Assembly (NCBI GenBank): GCA_013204685.1
Contig: JABMSC010000225.1
Span: 1 to 7,660, forward strand
Length of the DNA: 7,660 nucleotides
Direction: 5' to 3'
Source of the DNA: Candidatus Omnitrophota bacterium
GTDB lineage: Bacteria; Omnitrophota; Gorgyraeia; Tantalellales; Tantalellaceae
Shown here: piece by piece, positions 1 to 5,848 of the stretch
Layout of the letters: each line of letters opens with the position of its first letter
Numbering within the stretch: position 1 is the stretch's first letter
Program-made: the position numbers and the translations under genes
The notes under the pieces: generated by a model
Told to the model about the DNA's origin: nothing
Databases searched by the model: none
The model's input: only the letters and a program-made list of their open reading frames with translations

Positions 1-268
1 ACCCGACATGTCCGGATGCCCGCCACGTCTCAGGGTTCATAAGTATAGCGGCATCCAGTCCTTCTACGTCACTGCGGTCATAGACCATGCTCTTCCACCA
101 CTCGGCCTTAACATTGTTTTTCACCTCAACGCCCAAGGGGCCATAATCCCAAACACTGCCTATCCCGCCGTATATTTCGCTGTCCTGAAAGATAAACCCG
201 CGTCTCTTGCAAAGATTTGCTATCTCCTTCAGTGTTGTGCTTATGTTTCCTTTTTCTTCTTTTGCCAT
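1..268 (-). CDS. glyS: Glycyl-tRNA synthetase, single-chain dimeric class II type (N-terminal part, runs off the window)
   Basis: This gene would charge tRNA-Gly with glycine in the cytoplasm. Only the first 89 codons are present. The visible protein begins MAKEEKGNISTTLKEIANLC and continues with a GFIFQDSEIYGG segment, then SVWDYGPLGVEVKNN, WW, and ends in NPETWRASGHVG at residues 78-89. The DYGPLG and ASGHVG segments are hallmarks of the eukaryote-like homodimeric GlyRS, not of the alpha2beta2 GlyQ/GlyS enzyme. The start is the ATG at 266-268, preceded by AAGGA at 275-279 with a six-base spacer. It lies 21 nt downstream of recO, so the two are probably cotranscribed. The catalytic motifs 2 and 3 and the anticodon-binding domain lie outside the window, so intactness cannot be judged. 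Identification is firm from the N-terminal motifs. Confidence 0.93.
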   Translation of the reverse strand, partial: MAKEEKGNISTTLKEIANLCKRRGFIFQDSEIYGGIGSVWDYGPLGVEVKNNVKAEWWKSMVYDRSDVEGLDAAILMNPETWRASGHVG

Positions 269-289
269 ATTGTTTCCTTAAGTTTTCTT

Positions 290-1054
290 CTACTGCCCGC
301 TTCTAACCCTCTCCAGATCCCCCAAGAAGCGCAGCGATCTAATCGGTTTATTTACATGATACTGCATAAACCCCTTAAGAACCAACTCGGATTCTTTCCC
401 GACTTCCTTACTTACCTTCACCCTGGCAGTTTTATTCAGTTCACTCGTCTGTATCTTACGCATAAAGTTTAATGTCCCGAGCGATACAGGTAATGAATTC
501 CTGCCGGGTGAGCCGCATGCAGCACATACTATGCCGCCTTTTTCCAGGTTGAAGAAAGCCTTGTTCTCAATGGGGAGCCCGCACTTCATGCAACCTTTTA
601 AATGCGGCGTCAGGCCCAATGCGCCCAATAGCTTTAACTCAAATATCCTGGCAACCCGCATGGCACTCGCCTTCTGGCCCATCATGCGCAGGCTTTCTAC
701 CAGAACATTGTAAAGATCTTCGTTCCTGTCATAGAAATCAGTAACTGCATTTACCAGCTCTATGAAATAACTGGCATACGTCAATCTTTCAATATCTCTT
801 CTGATCGGCAGAAACGATTCCAATGCCCCGCACTGGGTTATCAGATCCAGCGGGTTCTTCTTCTTTTTATAAAAGAGCATCTGGCACTGTGTGAATATCT
901 CAAAATCTCCGGCAAACTGGGGGTATGGATTCCTGGCCCCTTTAATTACACCTTGCACTTTCCCGAATTCTTTCGTGAACACAACCAGTATATAACTGGT
1001 TTCCCTTAAAAGGTATTTGCGAAGTATTATCCCTTCAGCTTTTAATGCTGCCAT
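290..1054 (-). CDS. recO: DNA repair protein RecO
   Basis: RecO loads RecA onto SSB-coated single-stranded DNA with RecR (RecFOR pathway). The 254-residue product has the family's usual length. The N-terminal OB fold spans about residues 1-80, with EGIILRKYLLRETSYI, an FTKEFGKVQG strand and KGAR at 38-41. A helical domain follows, with a four-Cys zinc finger at C155, C158, C177 and C180 (CMKC and CAAC). The frame stays open upstream to an ATG at 1111, but I prefer the ATG at 1052-1054: it gives the canonical start MAALKAEGIIL, has AAAAGG at 1063-1068 with an 8-base spacer, and avoids translating into the tandem repeat. The gene sits between DUF502 and glyS. In Bacillus, recO likewise precedes the glycyl-tRNA synthetase genes. 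The Shine-Dalgarno lies inside the terminal 95-bp repeat unit. Confidence 0.93.
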   Translation of the reverse strand: MAALKAEGIILRKYLLRETSYILVVFTKEFGKVQGVIKGARNPYPQFAGDFEIFTQCQMLFYKKKKNPLDLITQCGALESFLPIRRDIERLTYASYFIELVNAVTDFYDRNEDLYNVLVESLRMMGQKASAMRVARIFELKLLGALGLTPHLKGCMKCGLPIENKAFFNLEKGGIVCAACGSPGRNSLPVSLGTLNFMRKIQTSELNKTARVKVSKEVGKESELVLKGFMQYHVNKPIRSLRFLGDLERVRSGQ

Positions 1055-1062
1055 ATCTGATA

Positions 1063-1068
1063 CCTTTT
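1063..1068 (-). promoter_or_regulatory. recO ribosome binding site inside a repeat unit
   Basis: AAAAGG on the minus strand lies 8 bases before the ATG at 1054 and decides the recO start. It falls in the first bases (plus-strand view) of repeat unit 1061-1155. The second unit has the same GAAAAGGTA at the corresponding place (1158-1163), but there TAG-containing sequence follows instead of an ATG. Confidence 0.7.
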
Positions 1069-1103
1069 CAACCTCAAGATGACTGGTTGGCTGACACAAG
1101 TAT

Positions 1104-1147
1104 CCGATCAACTTTGAAATTAGAAACCATTATTTCAAAGTTGTCGG
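1104..1147. repeat. Inverted repeat (hairpin) in repeat unit 1
   Basis: The left arm CAACTTTGAAAT at 1109-1120 is perfectly complementary to ATTTCAAAGTTG at 1132-1143. Beyond a one-base bulge (T1108), CCGA at 1104-1107 pairs with TCGG at 1144-1147. This gives 16 base pairs around an 11-nt loop (1121-1131). Either strand could fold when transcribed. No run of T follows on either strand, so it does not look like an intrinsic terminator. Confidence 0.88.
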
Positions 1148-1198
1148 GCTACTAGTACCTTTTCACCCTTTAGACGACTGGTTGGCTGGCACAAGTAT

Positions 1199-1242
1199 CC
1201 GATCAACTTTGAAATTAGAAACCATCATTTCAAAGTTGTCGG
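1199..1242. repeat. Inverted repeat (hairpin) in repeat unit 2
   Basis: This is the same structure as in unit 1, offset by 95: arms 1204-1215 and 1227-1238, plus 1199-1202 with 1239-1242 across the bulge T1203. The arms are identical between units; a T/C change at 1131/1226 falls in the loop, so the pairing is kept. The arm at 1235-1243 (GTTGTCGGG) can instead pair with CCCGACAAC at 1264-1272, giving a mutually exclusive 9-bp stem with a 20-nt loop. Confidence 0.88.
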
Positions 1243-1283
1243 GCTACTAGTCGCTCGTTATCACCCGACAACCGGTAATTAAA

Positions 1284-1922
1284 TTATGCTTCTCCGCCTT
1301 CACCCGGTGGTGAGACCGATCCGCCGGAGACAACAAGCTTCATCCCGTCTTCAACGCTCATCTTTAAAAAACGAATACTCTCTTTTGGCACAATAAGAAA
1401 AAATCCGCTTGTCGGGTTCGGTGTCGTGGGGACAAAAACATTAACACCGCTTCCCTCTATAGAATCCCTAAGTTCACCCTTAGTGGTGCCGGTAGTAAAT
1501 CCTATGGTATATAAACCTTTGCGCGGATATTCGATAAATACTACCTGCTTAAATACGGTCTTGCCTTCTCCCAGAAGCGCGGAAAATATCTGTTTAAGCG
1601 CTTTATACAGCCTGCCCATAAAAGGCACTTTCAGCAGAATATTCTCTCCAAAAGCAAAAAGCCTTTTTACGAAGAGTACCTTTGCTCCCCACCCTATTAA
1701 TGCCACAGCAGCCAGTACTATAAAAAATATTACAGTTTTTGCTATGTGAACACTTTTTATTTCATCACTGGTAAATGAGAAAAGATGCAATAAGGGCTCC
1801 AGGATGGTATTATTCAACATCACAACAAGAAACCTTATCACCCATATTGTACCGGCTATCGGCAGCAGTATAACTACGCCGTTCAGCAAATACATAAAAA
1901 ACTTATTCCACATTTTCTTCAT
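1284..1922 (-). CDS. DUF502 family membrane protein
   Basis: This is a 212-residue protein of the DUF502 family, whose biochemical function is unknown. Two hydrophobic segments are visible, at about residues 10-36 and 60-80. They are followed by KVPFMGRLYKALKQIF (98-113) and the family signature VFVPTTPNPTSGF (162-174), then LIVP. The short Pro/Gly-rich tail (PPGEGGEA) is hydrophilic. The chosen ATG at 1920-1922 has AAAGGA at 1929-1934 with a short spacer; a second ATG three codons in (MWNKFF) is possible but lacks comparable spacing. The gene starts 19 nt after dgkA-PAP2 ends, so it is likely in the same operon. It occupies the place held by cdd-era in the Bacillus version of this cluster. 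A role in envelope physiology is plausible from its neighbours but is inference only. Confidence 0.87.
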   Translation of the reverse strand: MKKMWNKFFMYLLNGVVILLPIAGTIWVIRFLVVMLNNTILEPLLHLFSFTSDEIKSVHIAKTVIFFIVLAAVALIGWGAKVLFVKRLFAFGENILLKVPFMGRLYKALKQIFSALLGEGKTVFKQVVFIEYPRKGLYTIGFTTGTTKGELRDSIEGSGVNVFVPTTPNPTSGFFLIVPKESIRFLKMSVEDGMKLVVSGGSVSPPGEGGEA

Positions 1923-1941
1923 AATAATTCCTTTTATAAGA

Positions 1942-2667
1942 TCATGAAAGCAACTGAAATATCACGAGTGCGGTCAAAGCGCCTAATATAGCGCCCGCGA
2001 TAACCTCCCATAATTTATGGACCCCGCCTATCATTCTGCTCCTGGCGACAAGGATAGCCAGAAAAAGAACTAATATGCTTACAAGGACATTCATCGTAAG
2101 TAGTGATATTACGCTCCAGATGGCAAAAGCTACAGCGGTATGTCCTGAGGGCATACCACCCCTCAGAAGTTTTTCTTCACGCCTTACAACCTTCACCAGA
2201 AGAACAATACCCACTACGACCAAAAGCGCGATCAATGTTATATGCCATGAAGATTTCTTGACCGCGAAAAATGCCTTGTCCATAATTATATCTGCGCGTT
2301 TCACAACGAGCATATACCCAACGATCACCGCGTTAACTGCGCTCACGAATACCGCGCCCGCGGCAATATCTTTTGTGAGTTTAGCCAGCGGGTGATATTC
2401 CTCGCTGACAAGATCAACAACATGCTCAATGGCTGTATTGAACATCTCTGATACAAGCACAAAAGAAACCGCAAAACACAGCAGCATAAATTCTACTGCG
2501 GGCAGATTAAAATAAACACCCGCTATCAACGCCAGAAATCCCAGAAGAAAATGTACGCGCATATTCCTCTCGGACCTCAGCGTGTGAACAACACCTTCCA
2601 GTGCAAAATTCACGCTGTATATAAAACCTTTTTTATCGGGATCTTTTGATCTCTTGAAAAAGGACAT
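1942..2667 (-). CDS. dgkA: Fused DgkA-type lipid kinase and PAP2 phosphatase membrane protein
   Basis: This 241-residue protein joins two membrane enzymes. Residues about 12-122 are a DgkA-type diacylglycerol/undecaprenol kinase, with a conserved FALEGV start, SERNMRVH (32-39), the core EMFNTAIEHVVDLVSEEYH (74-92) and AKLTKD (95-100). Residues about 140-241 are a PAP2-type phosphatase, with LLRGGMPSGHTA (PSGH at 173-176) and SRMIGGVHKLWEVIAG (SR 210-211, H217). The usual Asp after the last motif is Glu (E221). The KX6RP motif is not canonical: LLRGG is found where RP would be expected. Gram-positive DgkA homologues mostly phosphorylate undecaprenol and PAP2 enzymes can dephosphorylate undecaprenyl pyrophosphate, so both halves could yield undecaprenyl phosphate for wall synthesis (inference). 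The ATG at 2667 has GAGGAG at 2676-2681 inside ybeY, and the two genes overlap by 35 nt. Confidence 0.88.
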   Translation of the reverse strand: MSFFKRSKDPDKKGFIYSVNFALEGVVHTLRSERNMRVHFLLGFLALIAGVYFNLPAVEFMLLCFAVSFVLVSEMFNTAIEHVVDLVSEEYHPLAKLTKDIAAGAVFVSAVNAVIVGYMLVVKRADIIMDKAFFAVKKSSWHITLIALLVVVGIVLLVKVVRREEKLLRGGMPSGHTAVAFAIWSVISLLTMNVLVSILVLFLAILVARSRMIGGVHKLWEVIAGAILGALTALVIFQLLS

Positions 2668-3073
2668 CTTCTTTTCTCCTCATCTTCTCCCGGGAAGCTT
2701 TCGTCGTATCCTCATATCCGGCCAAATGGAGTATCCCGTGGATCACGTAAAGCGTTATTTCATCCTTAAAGAATTGTCCATAAATTTTAGCGTTCTGGGC
2801 AGCTTTGTCGGAAGAGATCGCGATATCTCCCAGGAATACAGCATTCTTTTTTTCTGCAGGATCTCCCCCCGGAAATGCAATTACGTCCGTCGCGGCGTCT
2901 ATCTTCAAGTATTTTCGGTTAAGCACGCGTATCTTCTGATTGCTCAGAAACGCTATATTAAGCTCAACGTTCTTCCTGTTAAGTTCCTTCAAGACCCGTT
3001 TCGCTGTTTTTTTTATTTTAGAAAGATCAACTTTCTTCTTACTGTTTAGGTTTTTTATCGTTATCCTGCTCAT
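2633..3073 (-). CDS. ybeY: Endoribonuclease YbeY (rRNA maturation factor)
   Basis: YbeY is a zinc-dependent RNase involved in 16S rRNA 3'-end maturation and ribosome quality control. The 146-residue product has the usual length. Recognised segments are LNRKYLKIDAATDVIAFP (51-68), LGDIAIS (81-87) and HGILHLAGYED (112-122), followed by M131 and E135 in the typical tail. Two zinc-ligand histidines are present (H112, H116). The third ligand position, His in Escherichia coli (GYDH), is Asp here (D122). I recall similar GY-x-D variants in other phyla such as Bacteroidetes, so the enzyme need not be dead. The start MSRITIKNLNSKKKV matches the normal family N-terminus, although its Shine-Dalgarno is weak (GGA about 9 bases upstream). 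It begins 35 nt before pgpH ends, suggesting translational coupling, and it overlaps dgkA-PAP2 by 35 nt. Confidence 0.93.
   Translation of the reverse strand: MSRITIKNLNSKKKVDLSKIKKTAKRVLKELNRKNVELNIAFLSNQKIRVLNRKYLKIDAATDVIAFPGGDPAEKKNAVFLGDIAISSDKAAQNAKIYGQFFKDEITLYVIHGILHLAGYEDTTKASREKMRRKEDVLFQEIKRSR
2676..2681 (-). promoter_or_regulatory. dgkA-PAP2 ribosome binding site inside ybeY
   Basis: GAGGAG on the minus strand is placed 8-9 bases before the ATG at 2667. It is the strongest Shine-Dalgarno near this start and lies within ybeY codons, supporting the overlapping start over any later one. Confidence 0.7.
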
Positions 3074-5279
3074 CGGGCAAATCCATCAACGTTTCTTTTT
3101 GTGTATCTTCCGGATAAGTGAGCCGCGTGTGAAAGATTCCCATAAGTACCCTCACGAAACTATCCGCGATTTTATGCATATCCTTGAGAGTGAGATCGCA
3201 CTCATCAAGCTGACTGTCGATAAACTTGTTGTTTATCATTTTTCTTACCAGGTTCCTTATGCTTGATGGTGTCGGCTCCTCAAGAGTTCTACTTGCAGCT
3301 TCCACTGAATCGGCTAAAAGTATTATCGCGCTTTCTTTCGTCTGAGGCTTGGGGCCGGGATACCGGAAACTTTCCTCTTTCGCCACTATCCCGTTCTCAG
3401 ACTGTTCTAATGCTTTCTGATAAAAATAAGATATCTGGCTGTCTCCGTGATGCTGAGTGATAAAATCAATTATGGCCTTATTGAGCTTATGTTTTTTAGC
3501 TATCTCAACACCTTTTTTGACATGTTTGCCTATTATGAGCGCGCTCATTGAAGGAGATAATTTCGCATGCCTGGATCCGGGACTCATCTCATTTTCCGCA
3601 AAATATTCTGCCTGAGGTATCTTGCCTATATCGTGATAGTACGCGCCAACCCGGGCCAAAAGACTGTTAGCCCCGATAGAGTCGCACGCCGCCTCAGCCA
3701 GGTTACCCACCATGATACTATGATGATACGTCCCCGGCGCTTTCATCGCTAATTCTTTCAAAAGAGGATGATTAAGATCTGAAAGTTCCAACAAAGTAAT
3801 ATTGGTCGGAACCTTGAAAAGATATTCAAAGACCGGCAGGAGTGCCAGGACTATAAATCCCGAGAATATGCCGCTGGCTATACCCCACAAACCATCGTGT
3901 ATATAGAAATCCAGTTCCATCCCGTTTATCAATCCCACACATGCTATAGTTGTAAACTTTGCGATACCGACCCAAAGTCCCGCCCAGAGTATCTGAGAGC
4001 GGCGCCTGGTATCCCGGACGGCATACATTCCGACCAGGCTTCCTACCATGAACACAAACAACACCCCCACTCCGCCTCCCATGAGAAGAGATATCAATAT
4101 GCTTAAAAGAAGAACGCTTAGAAAAGCTACGTTAAATCCCACCAAAATAGTTATTATCATCCCCATACCGGCCATGGGAATAAAATAACTGGGCTGGGGA
4201 GAATGGATAATAAAATCGGCCTCTATCAACATAAAGAACATATTCAACAGAATAATGGCTATGTTTTTAGTGTCCCGGAAGAAACCTTTTTTCTGCGTAA
4301 AGGCCACATCAATGATACCCAGAACTCCCAGAAGCACAAAAAGCAGAACAACCCCTAAAAGAAATGTCGGTGTCACCCCCGGACGAAAAACGCGTCTGAG
4401 CTGGGAGAACTGCGCAATATGCCCTGCGTCTACCCTTATGCCCTTTTCAATGATCAGTTCATTCTTCTTAACGGGCCATTCACGATATACCGGCTTTACT
4501 TTCTTAAGTGCTTCTTCCTTCTTCAGGTCCGTCTTTTTTTCGTCAAGGACAAGATTAGGCGCAATATACCCGCTCAGGATTTGAACCGCAGCTTTCCTTT
4601 CATTGCGCTCGTGTTCAAAATCCTTGGAGACGTAAGTTTTTACCACATTGTCCACTTTGTCCGCATCAAGAAAATCTCCGGTGGATTTTTCAGTTTCGCT
4701 GTCATCGCGTTCATTATACAAAACCACCTTATTTTTCTTTTCGCTTTTCAGAAATTTCAAGGAACCATCATCAATATAACCCAGCAGATAGATCTTCTCC
4801 AGGATGAGCAGTACTTTCTGTTCGAACCCTTTAATGTCCTCATTCTCCAGTAAAATTTTTATATCATTAGCCGGGACCTTGCTCTCGATCTGCGTCTGAA
4901 TAAACTCGATCTTTTCATTTTCCGGAATATCTTTTTTGCTTTCGCCCTCCAGGACTTTGAAAAATCCCTTAATATTCGCTACCGATCCCTTTTCGGCAGA
5001 GCGGTCAACCCGGATAAAATACGGCGCATCTTTGACCGCTTCTTCCCGGACCTTTGCATTTTTCCCTTCATCTATTTCCCAAAAATAAACAAAGTCATAA
5101 GGCGCATAAACATCCTTGAGCGCAATATCCCCCTCCTGCATGCTTCCCTGATAAAAACGGGGACTTATAAATATGCTGGAGATAGCCGCTATAACAAAAA
5201 CCATTATCAGAAATAAGGAGATCACTTCTTTTCGGGTTATTGTTTTTATGACCTTTTCGTATTTATCAAGTTTATTCAT
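3039..5279 (-). CDS. pgpH: PgpH/YqfF-type membrane HD-domain c-di-AMP phosphodiesterase
   Basis: This 746-residue protein has the full PgpH architecture. One N-terminal membrane helix (about 18-38) is followed by a large extracytoplasmic 7TMR-HDED region (about 40-300, with VYAPYDFVYFWEIDE near 57-71). Next come seven or so membrane helices (about 303-490), then a cytoplasmic HD hydrolase domain. Metal-binding candidates are H519/H520 (GTYHHS), H549-D550 (YYHDIGK), H586 (GKHVKKG), H610-H611 (QHHGD) and D657 (ADSVEA), so the active site looks complete. The known family member in Listeria degrades c-di-AMP to pApA. The length is slightly above typical because of an acidic/lysine-rich C-terminal tail that overlaps ybeY. 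The ATG at 5277-5279 has only a weak GGATGG upstream. Next to ybeY and dgkA this is the conserved yqfF-yqfG-dgkA arrangement. No diadenylate cyclase gene is in the window. Confidence 0.92.
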   Translation of the reverse strand: MNKLDKYEKVIKTITRKEVISLFLIMVFVIAAISSIFISPRFYQGSMQEGDIALKDVYAPYDFVYFWEIDEGKNAKVREEAVKDAPYFIRVDRSAEKGSVANIKGFFKVLEGESKKDIPENEKIEFIQTQIESKVPANDIKILLENEDIKGFEQKVLLILEKIYLLGYIDDGSLKFLKSEKKNKVVLYNERDDSETEKSTGDFLDADKVDNVVKTYVSKDFEHERNERKAAVQILSGYIAPNLVLDEKKTDLKKEEALKKVKPVYREWPVKKNELIIEKGIRVDAGHIAQFSQLRRVFRPGVTPTFLLGVVLLFVLLGVLGIIDVAFTQKKGFFRDTKNIAIILLNMFFMLIEADFIIHSPQPSYFIPMAGMGMIITILVGFNVAFLSVLLLSILISLLMGGGVGVLFVFMVGSLVGMYAVRDTRRRSQILWAGLWVGIAKFTTIACVGLINGMELDFYIHDGLWGIASGIFSGFIVLALLPVFEYLFKVPTNITLLELSDLNHPLLKELAMKAPGTYHHSIMVGNLAEAACDSIGANSLLARVGAYYHDIGKIPQAEYFAENEMSPGSRHAKLSPSMSALIIGKHVKKGVEIAKKHKLNKAIIDFITQHHGDSQISYFYQKALEQSENGIVAKEESFRYPGPKPQTKESAIILLADSVEAASRTLEEPTPSSIRNLVRKMINNKFIDSQLDECDLTLKDMHKIADSFVRVLMGIFHTRLTYPEDTQKETLMDLPDEQDNDKKPKQ

Positions 5280-5337
5280 TATGTGCCATCCATGTGCAAG
5301 CGGGGATAAATTTCATCCTTACAATTTATGCCTCATT

Positions 5338-5718
5338 TTATTTGATCCACTCGTCCTCTATTACCGTCTCCGTAACAGTTACATTGCCGCCTTTATCGAC
5401 CGTCACAGATTCCTTTTCCACTACCAATGTTCGCACTTGCGTCGGGCCAGCAACTTTCTGCGCCGAAGCAGTCTGGTCAGCATCCTCAATGGATCCGCCG
5501 GGAAGCTCAATGTCTATACCTATAAGCGTCCTCTTGGTATCCCTTGCGGATCGATCAACTGCCGGAGGAGTCCCCTCCATGTAACCCTGATTTCCTGCAA
5601 TGGTCTGGTCTACACGTTCTTTCTTGAACGTATAAACTTCTACCGGTTTATCAACCATACTTGCACATCCTGCTATAAGAAAAGAAACAACTATCAGTAA
5701 AGCAACGAACATCCTCAT
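5338..5718 (-). CDS. Small putative lipoprotein, function unknown
   Basis: This is a 126-residue protein with a clear lipoprotein signal peptide: MRMFVALLIVVSFLIAG followed by Cys18 (lipobox LIAGC). Ala at +2 would favour outer-membrane sorting in a diderm using Lol rules. The mature part has no domain I can name. It contains VYTFKKERVDQTIAGNQGY (28-46), then EGTPP, then a TKRTLIGIDIELP segment (61-73). The C-terminal stretch (96-126) alternates hydrophobic and polar residues (RTLVVEKESVTVDKGGNVTV), suggesting beta strands, and ends DEWIK. The start ATG (5716-5718) has an excellent AGGGGG at 5725-5730 with a 6-base spacer. It lies between aspS (144-bp gap) and pgpH (58-bp gap), same strand. 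I vaguely recall similar GN-x-GY-x-x-GTPP proteins in Omnitrophota assemblies, but I cannot verify this. Confidence 0.8.
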   Translation of the reverse strand: MRMFVALLIVVSFLIAGCASMVDKPVEVYTFKKERVDQTIAGNQGYMEGTPPAVDRSARDTKRTLIGIDIELPGGSIEDADQTASAQKVAGPTQVRTLVVEKESVTVDKGGNVTVTETVIEDEWIK

Positions 5719-5724
5719 AATAAT

Positions 5725-5730
5725 CCCCCT
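5725..5730 (-). promoter_or_regulatory. Strong Shine-Dalgarno of the lipoprotein gene
   Basis: AGGGGG on the minus strand sits 6 bases before the ATG at 5718. It selects this ATG over the in-frame Met two codons later and is the strongest ribosome binding site in the window, consistent with an abundant small lipoprotein. Confidence 0.7.
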
Positions 5731-5799
5731 TATATAAATGTAAAAAACAATTCAGTTCCTGGCTCCCAGTCGTGGACGCGTTTTTAATAAGTTCGTAGT

Positions 5800-5848
5800 T
5801 CGGGTTTCGTGATTCGGTTTTCGTGTATCGTCCACACCCGAAACCCGA
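5800..5848. repeat. Inverted repeat downstream of aspS
   Basis: TCGGGTTTCG at 5800-5809 is complementary to CGAAACCCGA at 5839-5848, a 10-bp stem with a 29-nt loop. GTGT 5823-5826 and ACAC 5834-5837 can pair inside the loop. It begins 14 bases past the aspS stop and could act in mRNA 3'-end formation or protection. After the stem in the aspS direction there is no clean U-run close by; TTAAAAACG follows about 10 bases later, so an intrinsic terminator is not convincing. Confidence 0.65.

Larger units (their letters stand above)
1061..1250. repeat. Tandem duplication of a 95-bp hairpin-bearing unit
   Basis: Two head-to-tail copies lie at 1061-1155 and 1156-1250. Aligning them at an offset of 95, I count six mismatches: 1071/1166, 1075/1170, 1076/1171, 1080/1175, 1094/1189 and 1131/1226. 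From 1081 onward only two of 75 positions differ. Each copy carries a long inverted repeat (separate entries). Ninety-five is not a multiple of three and no ORF spans both copies, so it is not a coding repeat. After 1250 similarity fades, although TCACCC at 1261-1266 echoes the unit start and may be a decayed third copy. It fills most of the 229-bp gap between DUF502 and recO. No target-site duplication or transposase is visible. It could be a local minisatellite or one instance of a dispersed family. Confidence 0.93.

Noticed and set aside
8..472. Plus-strand 154-residue open frame
   Set aside because: It lies opposite the glyS start and the recO end, both firmly identified, and its product shows no recognisable family features.
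1055..1111. Upstream in-frame ATG that would add 19 residues to RecO
   Set aside because: The extra residues are encoded by the tandem repeat, do not resemble a RecO N-terminus, and the ATG at 1054 has a well-placed Shine-Dalgarno and the family-typical start.
1104..1147. Intrinsic terminator between DUF502 and recO
   Set aside because: The hairpin is strong but no T-run follows it on either strand, and the stem is not GC-rich next to a U-tract.
1061..1250. CRISPR array
   Set aside because: The two units abut directly with no unique spacers and are 95 bp long, and no cas gene is near.
1061..1250. Insertion sequence or MITE
   Set aside because: No terminal inverted repeats at the unit ends, no target-site duplication and no transposase. 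A REP-like dispersed element remains possible but needs a genome search.
2625..3060. Shared TTTTTTATCG near both 35-nt overlaps
   Set aside because: A ten-base match in A/T-rich, lysine-coding sequence (DKK codons in both genes) is readily explained by codon content.
5173..5700. Plus-strand 175-residue open frame
   Set aside because: It is antisense to the lipoprotein and pgpH N-terminus, has no good ribosome binding site and is Cys/His-rich in a way typical of reverse-frame translation.
5719..5770. Promoter for the lipoprotein gene (TTGTTT and TATAAG-like hexamers on the minus strand)
   Set aside because: The hexamers are too close together and the TATAAG overlaps the Shine-Dalgarno. An AT-rich stretch alone does not support a promoter call.
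5800..5848. Intrinsic terminator of aspS
   Set aside because: The loop is long (29 nt) and the T/A-rich stretch past the stem is displaced and short. Kept only as an inverted repeat.
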